NCBI GenBank assembly: GCA_015662905.1
Contig: DQTE01000080.1
Coordinates: forward strand, 1-34,888
Length of the DNA stretch: 34,888 nucleotides
Origin: Crocinitomix sp.
Lineage (GTDB): Bacteria > Bacteroidota > Bacteroidia > Flavobacteriales_D > Crocinitomicaceae
Direction of reading: 5' to 3'
The translations under genes and the position numbers were made by a program. Within the stretch, counting starts at the first letter, position 1. Each line of letters begins with the position of its first letter. Under the pieces are notes generated by a model. It did not search any database. It was not told where the DNA came from and saw nothing but the letters and a program-made list of their open reading frames with translations. Of the stretch, positions 25,423 to 32,616 are shown in pieces.

Positions 25423-25430
25423 CAAATGTA
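25423..25430 (-). promoter_or_regulatory. Candidate -7 element for pyrE, inside the NUDIX start
   Basis: On the minus strand TACATTTG matches TAnnTTTG perfectly and ends 6 nt before the pyrE ATG. It overlaps both possible start codons of the divergent NUDIX gene. Confidence 0.5.
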
Positions 25431-26028
25431 TAAAGTTTTTATTGAAAATAAAGCCGTAATTTTTAAAATTAATCCACAACTTAATAAGAAAAACCAGTTG
25501 TCTAAAAAACAAATTTGGAAAAAAATTAAGTGGATAACCAAAACCCAGTTAGATGGAATAGCTTTTGAAATTAAAAGTAAGGATGAATTTAAAGAAATTT
25601 TTAATAAATATAAATTCATTAAGGCTGCTGGTGGATTAGTTCAACGTAAAAATAAATTTTTATTTATTAAAAGAAACGGTGTGTGGGACATTCCTAAAGG
25701 TAAACTCGAAAAAGGAGAAAAGGTAAAGAAAGCCGCAATTAGAGAAATTGTTGAAGAATGTAATGTAAACCCTCCAAAAATTAAAGCACATTTACTTAAC
25801 ACTTACCATACTTACACAATGAATGGTAAAAAATATCTAAAAAAAACCTACTGGTTTTGGATGATGGCTAATCAAAAAGATAAAAAATTAAAACCCCAAA
25901 CCGAAGAGGGCATTTCAAAGGTTAAATATGTTAAAGTAAAAAAGTTTGATAAAATTAAATCTAAGACTTACAAATCTATTGTTGAAGTTATAAATGTTTT
26001 AGAAAGTAGATTAGACAATATTAACTAA
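25426..26028 (+). CDS. NUDIX hydrolase
   Basis: A cytoplasmic pyrophosphohydrolase of about 200 residues. The NUDIX box is GKLEKGEKVKKAAIREIVEECNV (about residues 92-114), carrying the REUxEE metal-binding core; the usual glycine near the end of the box is asparagine. The residues before it (AAGGLVQRKNKFLFIKRNGVWDIPKG) are typical of the fold. An N-terminal region of about 65 residues precedes the fold. The ATG at 25426 gives MYKVFIEN, which I prefer over an ATG two codons upstream. Substrate unknown. The pyrE start codon lies 3-9 nt away on the other strand, and the 3' end overlaps the convergent small membrane protein gene by 8 nt. Confidence 0.87.
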   Translation: MYKVFIENKAVIFKINPQLNKKNQLSKKQIWKKIKWITKTQLDGIAFEIKSKDEFKEIFNKYKFIKAAGGLVQRKNKFLFIKRNGVWDIPKGKLEKGEKVKKAAIREIVEECNVNPPKIKAHLLNTYHTYTMNGKKYLKKTYWFWMMANQKDKKLKPQTEEGISKVKYVKVKKFDKIKSKTYKSIVEVINVLESRLDNIN

Positions 26029-26215
26029 GCCTTAAATGTATTAATGTAGCTACACTCCCAATAAAAACGGTAAGCCCCAAAACTAATAAGGGAGCTAGAG
26101 ATATAAAGTCACTTCCGTTAAAAAACCAAATAACAATAGCTACTACAAGTGAATACATCACTTCCAACATGATAATGTGTTTAATTGGTATTTTATATTT
26201 TCGCTTGCGTTTCAT
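26021..26215 (-). CDS. Small two-helix membrane protein
   Basis: A 64-residue product with a basic N-terminus (KRKRKYK) and two likely membrane helices (about 15-33 and 40-58), followed by a short polar end. Both termini would lie in the cytoplasm by the positive-inside rule. It is convergent with, and overlaps by 8 nt, the end of the NUDIX gene. I do not recognise a family. The clean helix-turn-helix membrane layout supports a real gene, but no promoter is obvious. Confidence 0.5.
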   Translation of the reverse strand: MKRKRKYKIPIKHIIMLEVMYSLVVAIVIWFFNGSDFISLAPLLVLGLTVFIGSVATLIHLRLS

Positions 26216-26317
26216 TTAAGTTTATATCAATAAACAATCTATATTACGTGTTAATAATTAGTAAGTTACAAATAATGGAGCAATATTTTAATCAAAAAAT
26301 TTGTTTAATTCAAAATA

Positions 26318-26339
26318 TATTTAGATATTTGCCTAAATA
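26318..26339. promoter_or_regulatory. Candidate ArsR-type operator upstream of the sdpR-like gene
   Basis: TATTTAG and CTAAATA are perfect 7-bp arms separated by 8 nt and end 10 nt before the ATG at 26350. A TTTG at 26300-26303 could be the -33 element, with the -7 region inside the repeat. AT-rich inverted repeats of this type are usual ArsR-family operators, so autorepression is likely. Confidence 0.55.
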
Positions 26340-26349
26340 ACTAAATGAT

Positions 26350-26604
26350 ATGAATGCCATTTTTAAAGCATTAAATGATGAAACCAGACGTAGAATTATT
26401 GAACTCTTGCGTGAAAAAGATATGAATGCGGGTGAGATTGCGAATGAGTTTAATATTTCTAAGCCTAGTATCTCACATCATTTGGATATTTTAAAACGAG
26501 CTGATTTAATCATAAGTGAAAAAAAAGGACAGTATATCAATTACGCTTTAAATACTACCATTATTGAAGATTTATTAAACTGGATATTAACAATAAAAAA
26601 ATAA
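26350..26604 (+). CDS. ArsR-family autorepressor, SdpR-like
   Basis: An 84-residue winged-helix repressor: FKALNDETRRRIIELLREKDMNAGEIANEF, then the recognition helix NISKPSISHHLDILKRADLI and a wing (SEKKGQYINYALN). The size and the downstream SdpI-like gene match the SdpR group of ArsR regulators, in which SdpR represses its own operon and is relieved when SdpI senses toxin at the membrane (shown in Bacillus subtilis). There are no metal-binding cysteines, so metal sensing is unlikely. The gene is 5 nt upstream of the membrane protein gene, and an inverted repeat suited to autorepression lies just before it. Confidence 0.85.
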   Translation: MNAIFKALNDETRRRIIELLREKDMNAGEIANEFNISKPSISHHLDILKRADLIISEKKGQYINYALNTTIIEDLLNWILTIKK

Positions 26605-26609
26605 AAATT

Positions 26610-27260
26610 ATGAAATTTGAATTAAAAAAAGAATTACCATTGATGTTCATTGTAGCATTACCATTTATGTATATGTATTTTATATGGAATGAATTAGCAG
26701 ATAAAGTGCCTTTACATTGGAATTATAAAGGTGAAGTTGACCGTTACGGAAGTAAATATGAATTGATTTTAATACCGTTTTTATTACCATTTTTAATATA
26801 TGTATTGTTTTTGATTATACCACTAATTGACCCAAAAGGTAAAATTGAAAAAATGGGAAAAAAATTTTATAGTTTAAAATTTATTTTGACCACAGGAATG
26901 TCAATACTTGCAATATACATTATTTATTCAAGTAAAGTAGAAAAAATAGCCAATCCTAATATGATTATTTTAGGAGTAGGGGCATTGTATCTTATTTTAG
27001 GAAACTATTTTAAAACCATTAAACCTAATTATTTTATTGGCATAAAAACACCTTGGACACTAGAAAATGAAACTGTTTGGAATGAAACTCATAAATTATC
27101 TGGTAAAATGTGGTTTGTTGGGGGATTATTAGTTATAATTTTGGCTTTAATTTTAAACCAAAAATTATTGTATCAAGTTTTTATAGGTATCACCATTTTT
27201 ATTACATTAGTACCTATTGTTTATTCTTACATAAGGTATAAAAAATATAAAACCCAATAA
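26610..27260 (+). CDS. SdpI-like integral membrane protein (DUF1648)
   Basis: A 216-residue membrane protein with about six hydrophobic segments. It shows the DUF1648 N-terminus (ADKVPLHWNYKGEVDRYGSK) and the SdpI-type C-terminal part (GNYFKTIKPNYFIGIKTPWTLENETVWNETHKLSGKMW). In B. subtilis SdpI gives immunity to the cannibalism toxin SdpC and titrates SdpR; here no sdpC-like gene is nearby, so the pair may respond to envelope stress or foreign toxins (inference). Co-transcription with the upstream repressor gene is very likely. Confidence 0.85.
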   Translation: MKFELKKELPLMFIVALPFMYMYFIWNELADKVPLHWNYKGEVDRYGSKYELILIPFLLPFLIYVLFLIIPLIDPKGKIEKMGKKFYSLKFILTTGMSILAIYIIYSSKVEKIANPNMIILGVGALYLILGNYFKTIKPNYFIGIKTPWTLENETVWNETHKLSGKMWFVGGLLVIILALILNQKLLYQVFIGITIFITLVPIVYSYIRYKKYKTQ

Positions 27261-27269
27261 ATAATTCAC

Positions 27270-27277
27270 TATATTTG
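27270..27277 (+). promoter_or_regulatory. Candidate -7 element for lpxH
   Basis: TATATTTG is a perfect TAnnTTTG match 17 nt before the TTG start at 27294, giving a leader of about 10 nt. Confidence 0.5.
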
Positions 27278-27293
27278 TCATCAAATTTTTAGA

Positions 27294-28046
27294 TTGACAA
27301 CCAATAAAAAAATATATTTTGCTTCAGATTTTCACTTGGGAGTACCCAGTTATGAAAAAAGTTTAGAACGTGAAAAAAAAATAATTGCTTGGCTAGAGCA
27401 AATCGAAAAAGATGCAGAAGAAATTTTTCTACTAGGTGACGTTTTTGATTTTTGGTTTGAATACAAACGTGCTATTCCTAAGGGATTTGTCAGACTACAA
27501 GGTAAAATTGCCAATTTAACTGATAAAGGTATTAAAGTCCATTGGTTTTTAGGTAATCACGATATGTGGATATTTGATTATATCCCAAAAGAATTAGGTG
27601 TAGAGCTTCATCAGTCCGAAATTGAAAGAAAGTTTAATAACCAATTATTTTTTATAGGCCACGGAGACGGGTTAGGACCTGGAGATAAAGGATATAAGTT
27701 TATTAAAAAAATATTTCGCTCTAAAATTAGTCAATGGTTTTTTGCCCGACTTCATCCTAACTTTGGAGTTGGTATTGCCAACTTTTGGTCGCATAAAAGT
27801 AGAAAACATACTGCCGATAATGATGCTAAATTTTATGGTGAAGATAAAGAAATGCTAATTCAATACTGTAAACAAAAGGTTAAAGAAAAACCTTATCATT
27901 TTTTTGTATTTGGTCACCGCCATTACCCTATTGATTTTAAAATAAATGAATCTTCACGCTACATAAATACTGGTGATTGGATTTCATATTTTACCTATGC
28001 CGTTTTTGATGGCGAAAATATGGAACTCAAAACATTTAAAGGGTAA
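27294..28046 (+). CDS. lpxH: UDP-2,3-diacylglucosamine diphosphatase-like metallophosphatase
   Basis: LpxH cleaves UDP-2,3-diacylglucosamine to lipid X and UMP in lipid A synthesis at the inner membrane. The 250-residue protein has all calcineurin-type metal motifs: SDFHLG (Asp12, His14), GDVFDFWFEY (Asp49 and following), GNHD (87-90), the GHGDGLG loop and VFGHRHYP near the end. The only start that keeps the KKIYFASDFHLG N-terminus is TTG; no in-frame ATG exists before the metal site. A perfect -7 element lies just upstream. LpxH-like proteins in Bacteroidota sometimes differ in substrate, so the exact reaction is inferred. Confidence 0.85.
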   Translation: MTTNKKIYFASDFHLGVPSYEKSLEREKKIIAWLEQIEKDAEEIFLLGDVFDFWFEYKRAIPKGFVRLQGKIANLTDKGIKVHWFLGNHDMWIFDYIPKELGVELHQSEIERKFNNQLFFIGHGDGLGPGDKGYKFIKKIFRSKISQWFFARLHPNFGVGIANFWSHKSRKHTADNDAKFYGEDKEMLIQYCKQKVKEKPYHFFVFGHRHYPIDFKINESSRYINTGDWISYFTYAVFDGENMELKTFKG

Positions 28047-28108
28047 AAAATTGTGTATGCACATTGTGCAAAAAAATGATTAGGAGTTTCTTTGAACTTA
28101 TCAAAGGT

Positions 28109-28699
28109 CTATAAATTAAATGTTTTTTCTACCGTTTTATCAATGTCTTTTAAAAATTGTTTAAAGAGTTTATCCATCTCTTTTTGATGTTTTAAATAAA
28201 TTGGTAAAGTGTCGTGTAAATTGTTGTTAAAATGTAGTTTTAAACTAAATTTATACAGGGTCAAGTCAATACCGTCTATAGATTGATACCTGTTTAACCA
28301 ATCCTTTTGTTTCATTTTTATAAACATTGTTTTAAATTCCTCTGGAAAATAAATAATATCTTTATCTGTTTGCTTATATATTTTTTTTATAAACCGCGCC
28401 TGATTTTTTGTGGTAAATTTTTTCCATTTTTTACCTAAGTAATGGTCAATTAATAAATCGGTAGCAATGTACGAAATTCGTTTAATACCATTGTCTTGTA
28501 AAATATGTGCTGCCTCTTGGACTGCTTTATGGTTATCTGTGTACGAATCTATAAACCTATGAATTTCTACCCCTTTAATAATATGCTTTGGTGTTTCTTT
28601 AAATAAATCTAAGTCACCTTTAAAAAAATCTCCACCTAAATTGCCTGATAAAAGTGTTTTGTCGTGTCTTGTTAAAAAACAATGTCCCAAAAAATTCAT
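28109..28699 (-). CDS. acpH: Acyl carrier protein phosphodiesterase (DUF479)
   Basis: AcpH removes the 4'-phosphopantetheine arm from holo-ACP. The 196-residue protein shows the family signature MNFLGHCFL (1-9), GNLGGDFFKGD (19-29), GVEIHRFIDSYTDNH (43-57, with the HD-like His/Asp pairs) and DLLIDHYLGKKW in the middle. Length agrees with the family. It is the second gene after a GNAT-like protein with a 6-nt gap, so the two are probably co-transcribed. It converges with lpxH. Confidence 0.9.
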   Translation of the reverse strand: MNFLGHCFLTRHDKTLLSGNLGGDFFKGDLDLFKETPKHIIKGVEIHRFIDSYTDNHKAVQEAAHILQDNGIKRISYIATDLLIDHYLGKKWKKFTTKNQARFIKKIYKQTDKDIIYFPEEFKTMFIKMKQKDWLNRYQSIDGIDLTLYKFSLKLHFNNNLHDTLPIYLKHQKEMDKLFKQFLKDIDKTVEKTFNL

Positions 28700-28705
28700 G
28701 CCTAT

Positions 28706-29449
28706 CTAATTTGACTCCAAAGTTAAGATTAACTTTAAACTACCTACGTTAAAAATATCATAATTTGAAGAAGTTGATAAAACACGTTTGTTATTTTTTA
28801 GTTTAAAGTATAGTGGTGGTTGTTTTTCTACTGTTTTAAACCCAATACGCTCAAATTTTGAACCATTGCTCCAATCTAAATCTACATAAGTCATTAAACT
28901 ATCAATTGAATGTTGTACCGAAAATGTTTTTATGAGTTTGCTTAAGCCGCCATTAATGTGATAATTATTTTTGGTGCAAAATCGTAGTAATTCGGCAGAG
29001 TACGTTCCATCTCTAAACTTTCTTTTTTTTGCAAACACACCCAGGGCAATTAGTTCATCATCTAAATATAGACCAATTCGTTTGTAGGCCGTTAATGGTA
29101 TCATTAAATGTGTGTTGAGTTGAAAATCAATAGCTGTAGATTTTTCAACGTATTTTATTGAAGTTTTTCGGGCATGTATTTTTTGTGATTTCCCTAATAA
29201 ATGAAACAGCTTTGATTTAATAATTTTAGGTTTTAATTCCCACAAATCCCACCAAATAAATATGAGTAGTTTGTTAAACTCTGTTTGATGTTTTTGCCTT
29301 AATGCTAATAGTTCTTCAACAGTTATTTCATCATTTTTATCAATAAAATAAATACTAAAAGGCACACTATTGAGTAAGATAATGTGTTGATTAACCTCAC
29401 AAGAAATGCTTTCAAGTTTTAAGTATTCCACAAGAGATTGAGTAGGCAT
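28706..29449 (-). CDS. GNAT-like protein of unknown function
   Basis: A 247-residue cytoplasmic protein. The N-terminal third (about 1-85) is a small alpha/beta region without a recognised motif; the middle contains KLFHLLGKSQKIHARKTS. From about residue 115 the pattern LTAYKRIGLYLDDELIALGVFAKKR, then SAELLRFCTKNNYHINGGLSKLIKTF and SLMTYVDLDWSNGSKFERIGFK, matches a GNAT-like (Mom-type) domain that I know mainly from phage and homing-endonuclease-associated proteins, where it is linked to nucleic-acid modification. Whether it acetylates or modifies anything here is unproven. It precedes acpH by 6 nt, a pairing that gives no clear functional hint. Confidence 0.65.
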   Translation of the reverse strand: MPTQSLVEYLKLESISCEVNQHIILLNSVPFSIYFIDKNDEITVEELLALRQKHQTEFNKLLIFIWWDLWELKPKIIKSKLFHLLGKSQKIHARKTSIKYVEKSTAIDFQLNTHLMIPLTAYKRIGLYLDDELIALGVFAKKRKFRDGTYSAELLRFCTKNNYHINGGLSKLIKTFSVQHSIDSLMTYVDLDWSNGSKFERIGFKTVEKQPPLYFKLKNNKRVLSTSSNYDIFNVGSLKLILTLESN

Positions 29450-29475
29450 TATTGGTTAATCTTTTATAAGATTAT

Positions 29476-29507
29476 AAAAATAAAAACGCCAAAACATTGA
29501 CGCTTTT
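29476..29507 (-). terminator. Terminator after lpdA
   Basis: On the minus-strand RNA, AAAAGCGUC pairs with GGCGUUUUU over 9 bp, using two G-U pairs, around an 8-nt loop, and is followed by a U-rich stretch. The fold is weak on the opposite strand because the wobbles become mismatches, which assigns it to lpdA. Confidence 0.7.
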
Positions 29508-29518
29508 ACTCTAAAATT

Positions 29519-30919
29519 TTAAATATGGATAGCTATTTTACCTGTTGCATCTAAAGCGGCTTCTTTAATTGCTTCTGTAAACGTTGGGTGAGGATGACAA
29601 ATTCTTGCAATGTCCTCAGCACTGGCTCTATATTCCATAGCGATTACAGCCTCCATAATCATATCAGCAGCTCTTGCACCTATCATATGAACACCTAAAA
29701 CTTCATCTGTTTCGGCATCTGCTAATATTTTAACAAATCCCATTAAATCCATACTGGCTCTTGAACGTCCTAACGCTTTCATAGGAAAAGAACCAACTTT
29801 ATAGTTTACACCTTCTGCTTTTAGTTCTTCTTCTGTTTTACCTACTGCAGCTACTTCTGGCCAAGTGTAAACTACACCAGGTATAAGGTTGTAATTAAAG
29901 TGTGGTTTTTGACCTGCTAATAATTCGGCAACAAACACCCCTTCCTCACTAGCTTTGTGAGCTAACATAGGACCTTTTACTACATCTCCTATGGCATAAA
30001 CATTAGAAACTTTGGTTTGCAACTGATGATTTGTTTCAATCATTCCACGTTTATCTGTTTCTATGCCTATGTTTTCTAAACCTAATCCTGTGGTATAAGG
30101 TTTGCGTCCTACAGCAACTAGGCAGTAATCTGCTTCAAATGTTACTTCCTCTTTCTTTTTATTAAGCGCAGTAACTTTTACACCTTTACCTGTATTTTCT
30201 ACGTTTTTAACCTGTGTTTGTAAATGGAATTTAAACCCTTCTTTTTTCAAAACTTTAGTTAATTCTTTCCCTAATGCTTTATCCATAGTTGGAATAATTG
30301 AGCTAGCAAATTCTAATACTTCAACCTTGCATCCTAAACGCGCGTAAACACTCCCTAACTCCAAACCAATCACCCCGCCACCAATCACTATCATCTTGTT
30401 TGGAACTTCTTTTAACTCTAAAGCTTCTGTTGAGGTAATAATTCTTTTTTTGTCTGGCACCATACCCGGAAAAAAATTAGGTTTTGAACCAGTTGCAATA
30501 ACCACGTAAGTGGTTTCTAAAATAGTGTCTTTTCCATCTGCATCTGTTACTTTAATGTGTGTGTTGTCCACAAAAGAACCCAAACCTTGATGTACTTCTA
30601 TTTTATTTTTATCCATTAAATACTTTATGCCATCACATGTTTGCGAAACCACCTGAGCCTTTCGCTCAATCATTTTGGCCATATCTACTTTTAAGTTATC
30701 TATAGAGATGCCGTGTTTTAAAAAGTTATGTGCGGCTTCATGATAATGCTCTGACGAGTCTAATAATGCCTTGGAAGGGATACAACCAACATTTAAACAG
30801 GTACCACCTAGTGTATTATACTTTTCTATCAAAGCAGTTTTAAAGCCTAGTTGAGCAAATCTTATAGCACTAACATACCCACCTGGTCCTGAACCAATAA
30901 TTACAACATCATACTTCAT
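29519..30919 (-). CDS. lpdA: Dihydrolipoyl dehydrogenase
   Basis: The E3 component of pyruvate and 2-oxoglutarate dehydrogenase complexes; it reoxidises dihydrolipoamide with NAD+ through FAD. The 466-residue protein has the FAD-binding GSGPGGY (9-15), the redox disulfide in GGTCLNVGCIPSK (38-50, Cys41 and Cys46), the NAD-binding GGGVIGLELG, the second FAD motif YAIGDVVKGPMLAHKASEEG and the C-terminal active-site HPHPTFTEAIKEA. Length is normal. No E1 or E2 genes are adjacent, so the enzyme is probably shared between complexes. Confidence 0.97.
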   Translation of the reverse strand: MKYDVVIIGSGPGGYVSAIRFAQLGFKTALIEKYNTLGGTCLNVGCIPSKALLDSSEHYHEAAHNFLKHGISIDNLKVDMAKMIERKAQVVSQTCDGIKYLMDKNKIEVHQGLGSFVDNTHIKVTDADGKDTILETTYVVIATGSKPNFFPGMVPDKKRIITSTEALELKEVPNKMIVIGGGVIGLELGSVYARLGCKVEVLEFASSIIPTMDKALGKELTKVLKKEGFKFHLQTQVKNVENTGKGVKVTALNKKKEEVTFEADYCLVAVGRKPYTTGLGLENIGIETDKRGMIETNHQLQTKVSNVYAIGDVVKGPMLAHKASEEGVFVAELLAGQKPHFNYNLIPGVVYTWPEVAAVGKTEEELKAEGVNYKVGSFPMKALGRSRASMDLMGFVKILADAETDEVLGVHMIGARAADMIMEAVIAMEYRASAEDIARICHPHPTFTEAIKEAALDATGKIAIHI

Positions 30920-30966
30920 AATTCTTTTTGTGTTTTTTTATTAACCACTATTGTTGTGGTGCTTTG

Positions 30967-30974
30967 CAAATGTA
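30967..30974 (-). promoter_or_regulatory. Candidate -7 element for lpdA
   Basis: On the minus strand TACATTTG (then C) is a perfect TAnnTTTG, 47 nt before the lpdA ATG. No clear -33 TTG is seen. Confidence 0.45.
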
Positions 30975-30987
30975 AATAGATTTTTAT

Positions 30988-31662
30988 TTATTTGACTCTA
31001 AAATCAACATAAAATGAAATTTTAACCACATCACCTACGCCCTTTTCGTGAGGCATACCATATTGTGTACGGTCAAACTCAAAACTGCCACTTACACCAA
31101 TTAAATTTTGTTTATTTTCTTGCGTTTTACCCAAAATATCAAATGGAAAATTTAGTGTTTTAGTGGTTTCTAGTAAATTTAATTTTCCATAAGCCATCAT
31201 CTGATGATTTTGTGGAATAAGTGAATCTGACTCATAGGTAATTAAAGGGAATTTTTGACTGTTAAAAAACTCATCACTTACTAAAGATTCATCTCGCATA
31301 CTATTATCTGTAAAAATGGAATTGCTTTTTATCTTAACACTTAAAACTGATGCTTTTCTATTATGTTTAACCTCTAAATTAACACTAACATCATCAAATC
31401 TGCCGGTTGTTTTTTTTAAACCGTCAATATTAAATAAGAGTTCCAAATTATCATTATTAGCATGTGATACTGTATAATTACCCTCATCAAATAATTTTAA
31501 GGTAAAAAATGTTTTGTTTACATCAGCAGAATCTGTTGTAGTGGTATAATTTGTTTTTTTTATTTCACTTTTAACCTCTCCCCAATTCCAATCCATTACA
31601 AAAATAAAAATGCCCAAAAATACACACAATCCAAGTAAAGAAATAACAATTTTCTTTTTCAT
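30988..31662 (-). CDS. YceI-family periplasmic protein
   Basis: A 224-residue protein with one N-terminal membrane segment or uncleaved signal (about 5-24, no lipobox), then a YceI lipocalin-like barrel. The YceI pattern is visible: SVNLEVKHNRKASVLSVKIKS, SLVSDEFFNSQKFPLITYES, YGKLNLLETTKTLNFPFDI, and the C-terminal GSFEFDRTQYGMPHEKGVGDVVKISFYVDF. YceI proteins bind isoprenoid or amphiphilic molecules in the periplasm; the ligand here is unknown. A perfect -7 element lies upstream with a leader of about 16 nt. Confidence 0.88.
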   Translation of the reverse strand: MKKKIVISLLGLCVFLGIFIFVMDWNWGEVKSEIKKTNYTTTTDSADVNKTFFTLKLFDEGNYTVSHANNDNLELLFNIDGLKKTTGRFDDVSVNLEVKHNRKASVLSVKIKSNSIFTDNSMRDESLVSDEFFNSQKFPLITYESDSLIPQNHQMMAYGKLNLLETTKTLNFPFDILGKTQENKQNLIGVSGSFEFDRTQYGMPHEKGVGDVVKISFYVDFRVK

Positions 31663-31683
31663 TATTTTTGATTAAAGATACAG

Positions 31684-31691
31684 CAAAGATA
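31684..31691 (-). promoter_or_regulatory. Candidate -7 element for the YceI gene
   Basis: On the minus strand TATCTTTG is a perfect TAnnTTTG, 21 nt before the ATG at 31662. Confidence 0.45.
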
Positions 31692-31723
31692 AAAAAAATT
31701 AGGTTATAATACCCTAAATTGTG

Positions 31724-32506
31724 TTAAACAGACAAAGGGATAAAATCTATCAAATAATCTTTTCGGTTAAGATATTTGGAATAACGTTGATATGATGAGC
31801 TTGGATAATAGATATACAAGCAAGTTCCCCCTTTAATCATATTAATAACTCTTTTTGTGTACTCGTAAGGTAGGGCAGGACAACCAAATGAACGCCCTAA
31901 TCTACCATATTTGTGAATATACTCATAAGAGGCATACTTTGCACCGTGTATTACAATTCCTCTACTACTTGCATGGTTATTTGTATGTTCTTTACCATCT
32001 ATACGTAAAGCTAAATCATATTTTTTACTGGTATAGGTTGAGGTAGTTACATAAAAACCAATGCTAGACTGATGAGATTCATCTTTATTTGAAAACTTTG
32101 TAGCATATAAACCTCCAGAATTTTGACCGTGAGCCACAACCGTACTAAACACTAACTCTTGCGCACATGCATCAAAAATGTATAACCGCTCCTCTGTTGA
32201 GGGCTTAGAAAAATCTATAATGGTTAAATAACGGTCATGTTTAATCTCATTGCGTTTAAGCATATTTAAGTAGCCAATAACACCTTGTTTAAAAGGTTCA
32301 AAACTTAAAGTAGAATCATTAGCTTTTTGATATAAACTTTGAATATATGTATTGAAACTATTTTTGGCTTTACTGTATATCGTATCAATCTCCAATAAAT
32401 CCATTGGAGCACTTCCTTTAACCATATTACCCATTGCGCGACTATTCACAACAAATAATAAAAACACAGCCAAAAAATATATTTTTTTGGTTTTACTTGC
32501 ACTCAT
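31724..32506 (-). CDS. YkuD_2-type murein L,D-transpeptidase
   Basis: From the ATG at 32506 the product has 260 residues; a TTG 3 codons upstream falls inside the promoter element and is rejected. It has a signal peptide (about 1-24) and a YkuD_2 catalytic domain from about residue 92 (YLTIIDFSKPSTEERLYIFD), with VVAHGQNSGG (123-132), IVIHGA (184-189, His187) and the nucleophile SFGCPALP (206-213, Cys209). Such enzymes form 3-3 peptidoglycan cross-links or attach molecules to peptidoglycan in the periplasm. The domain order and length match the Bacteroidota YkuD_2 group. It is divergent from prfC. Confidence 0.88.
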   Translation of the reverse strand: MSASKTKKIYFLAVFLLFVVNSRAMGNMVKGSAPMDLLEIDTIYSKAKNSFNTYIQSLYQKANDSTLSFEPFKQGVIGYLNMLKRNEIKHDRYLTIIDFSKPSTEERLYIFDACAQELVFSTVVAHGQNSGGLYATKFSNKDESHQSSIGFYVTTSTYTSKKYDLALRIDGKEHTNNHASSRGIVIHGAKYASYEYIHKYGRLGRSFGCPALPYEYTKRVINMIKGGTCLYIYYPSSSYQRYSKYLNRKDYLIDFIPLSV

Positions 32507-32512
32507 AGTGCA

Positions 32513-32520
32513 CAAAATTA
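32513..32520 (-). promoter_or_regulatory. Candidate -7 element for the L,D-transpeptidase gene
   Basis: On the minus strand TAATTTTG fits TAnnTTTG and ends exactly 6 nt before the ATG, as for pyrE. A TTG lies 23 nt upstream (32544-32546). Confidence 0.5.
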
Positions 32521-32532
32521 CGAAAAATACAG

Positions 32533-32540
32533 TACTTTTG
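32533..32540 (+). promoter_or_regulatory. Candidate -7 element for prfC
   Basis: TACTTTTG is a perfect TAnnTTTG. Transcription would start near 32546 and give a leader of about 70 nt containing the hairpin GTCTAA-TAT-TTAGAC (32561-32575). The two divergent -7 elements are only 12 nt apart. Confidence 0.5.
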
Positions 32541-32616
32541 TTTCAATTTTTTTAGTAAAAGTCTAATATTTAGACAAAAACAAGTATAATCTCCATTAAA
32601 ACCGAATAAAATTAAG

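Noticed and set aside
25417-25619. Longer pyrE frame and a minus-strand frame overlapping the NUDIX 5' half.
   Set aside because: They are antisense to the clear NUDIX coding sequence; pyrE from 25416 already has the normal family length.
28060-28106. Possible bidirectional terminator between lpxH and acpH (GCAC/GTGC and CTTTGA/TCAAAG hairpins).
   Set aside because: The stems are short and not followed by a clear T tract on either strand.
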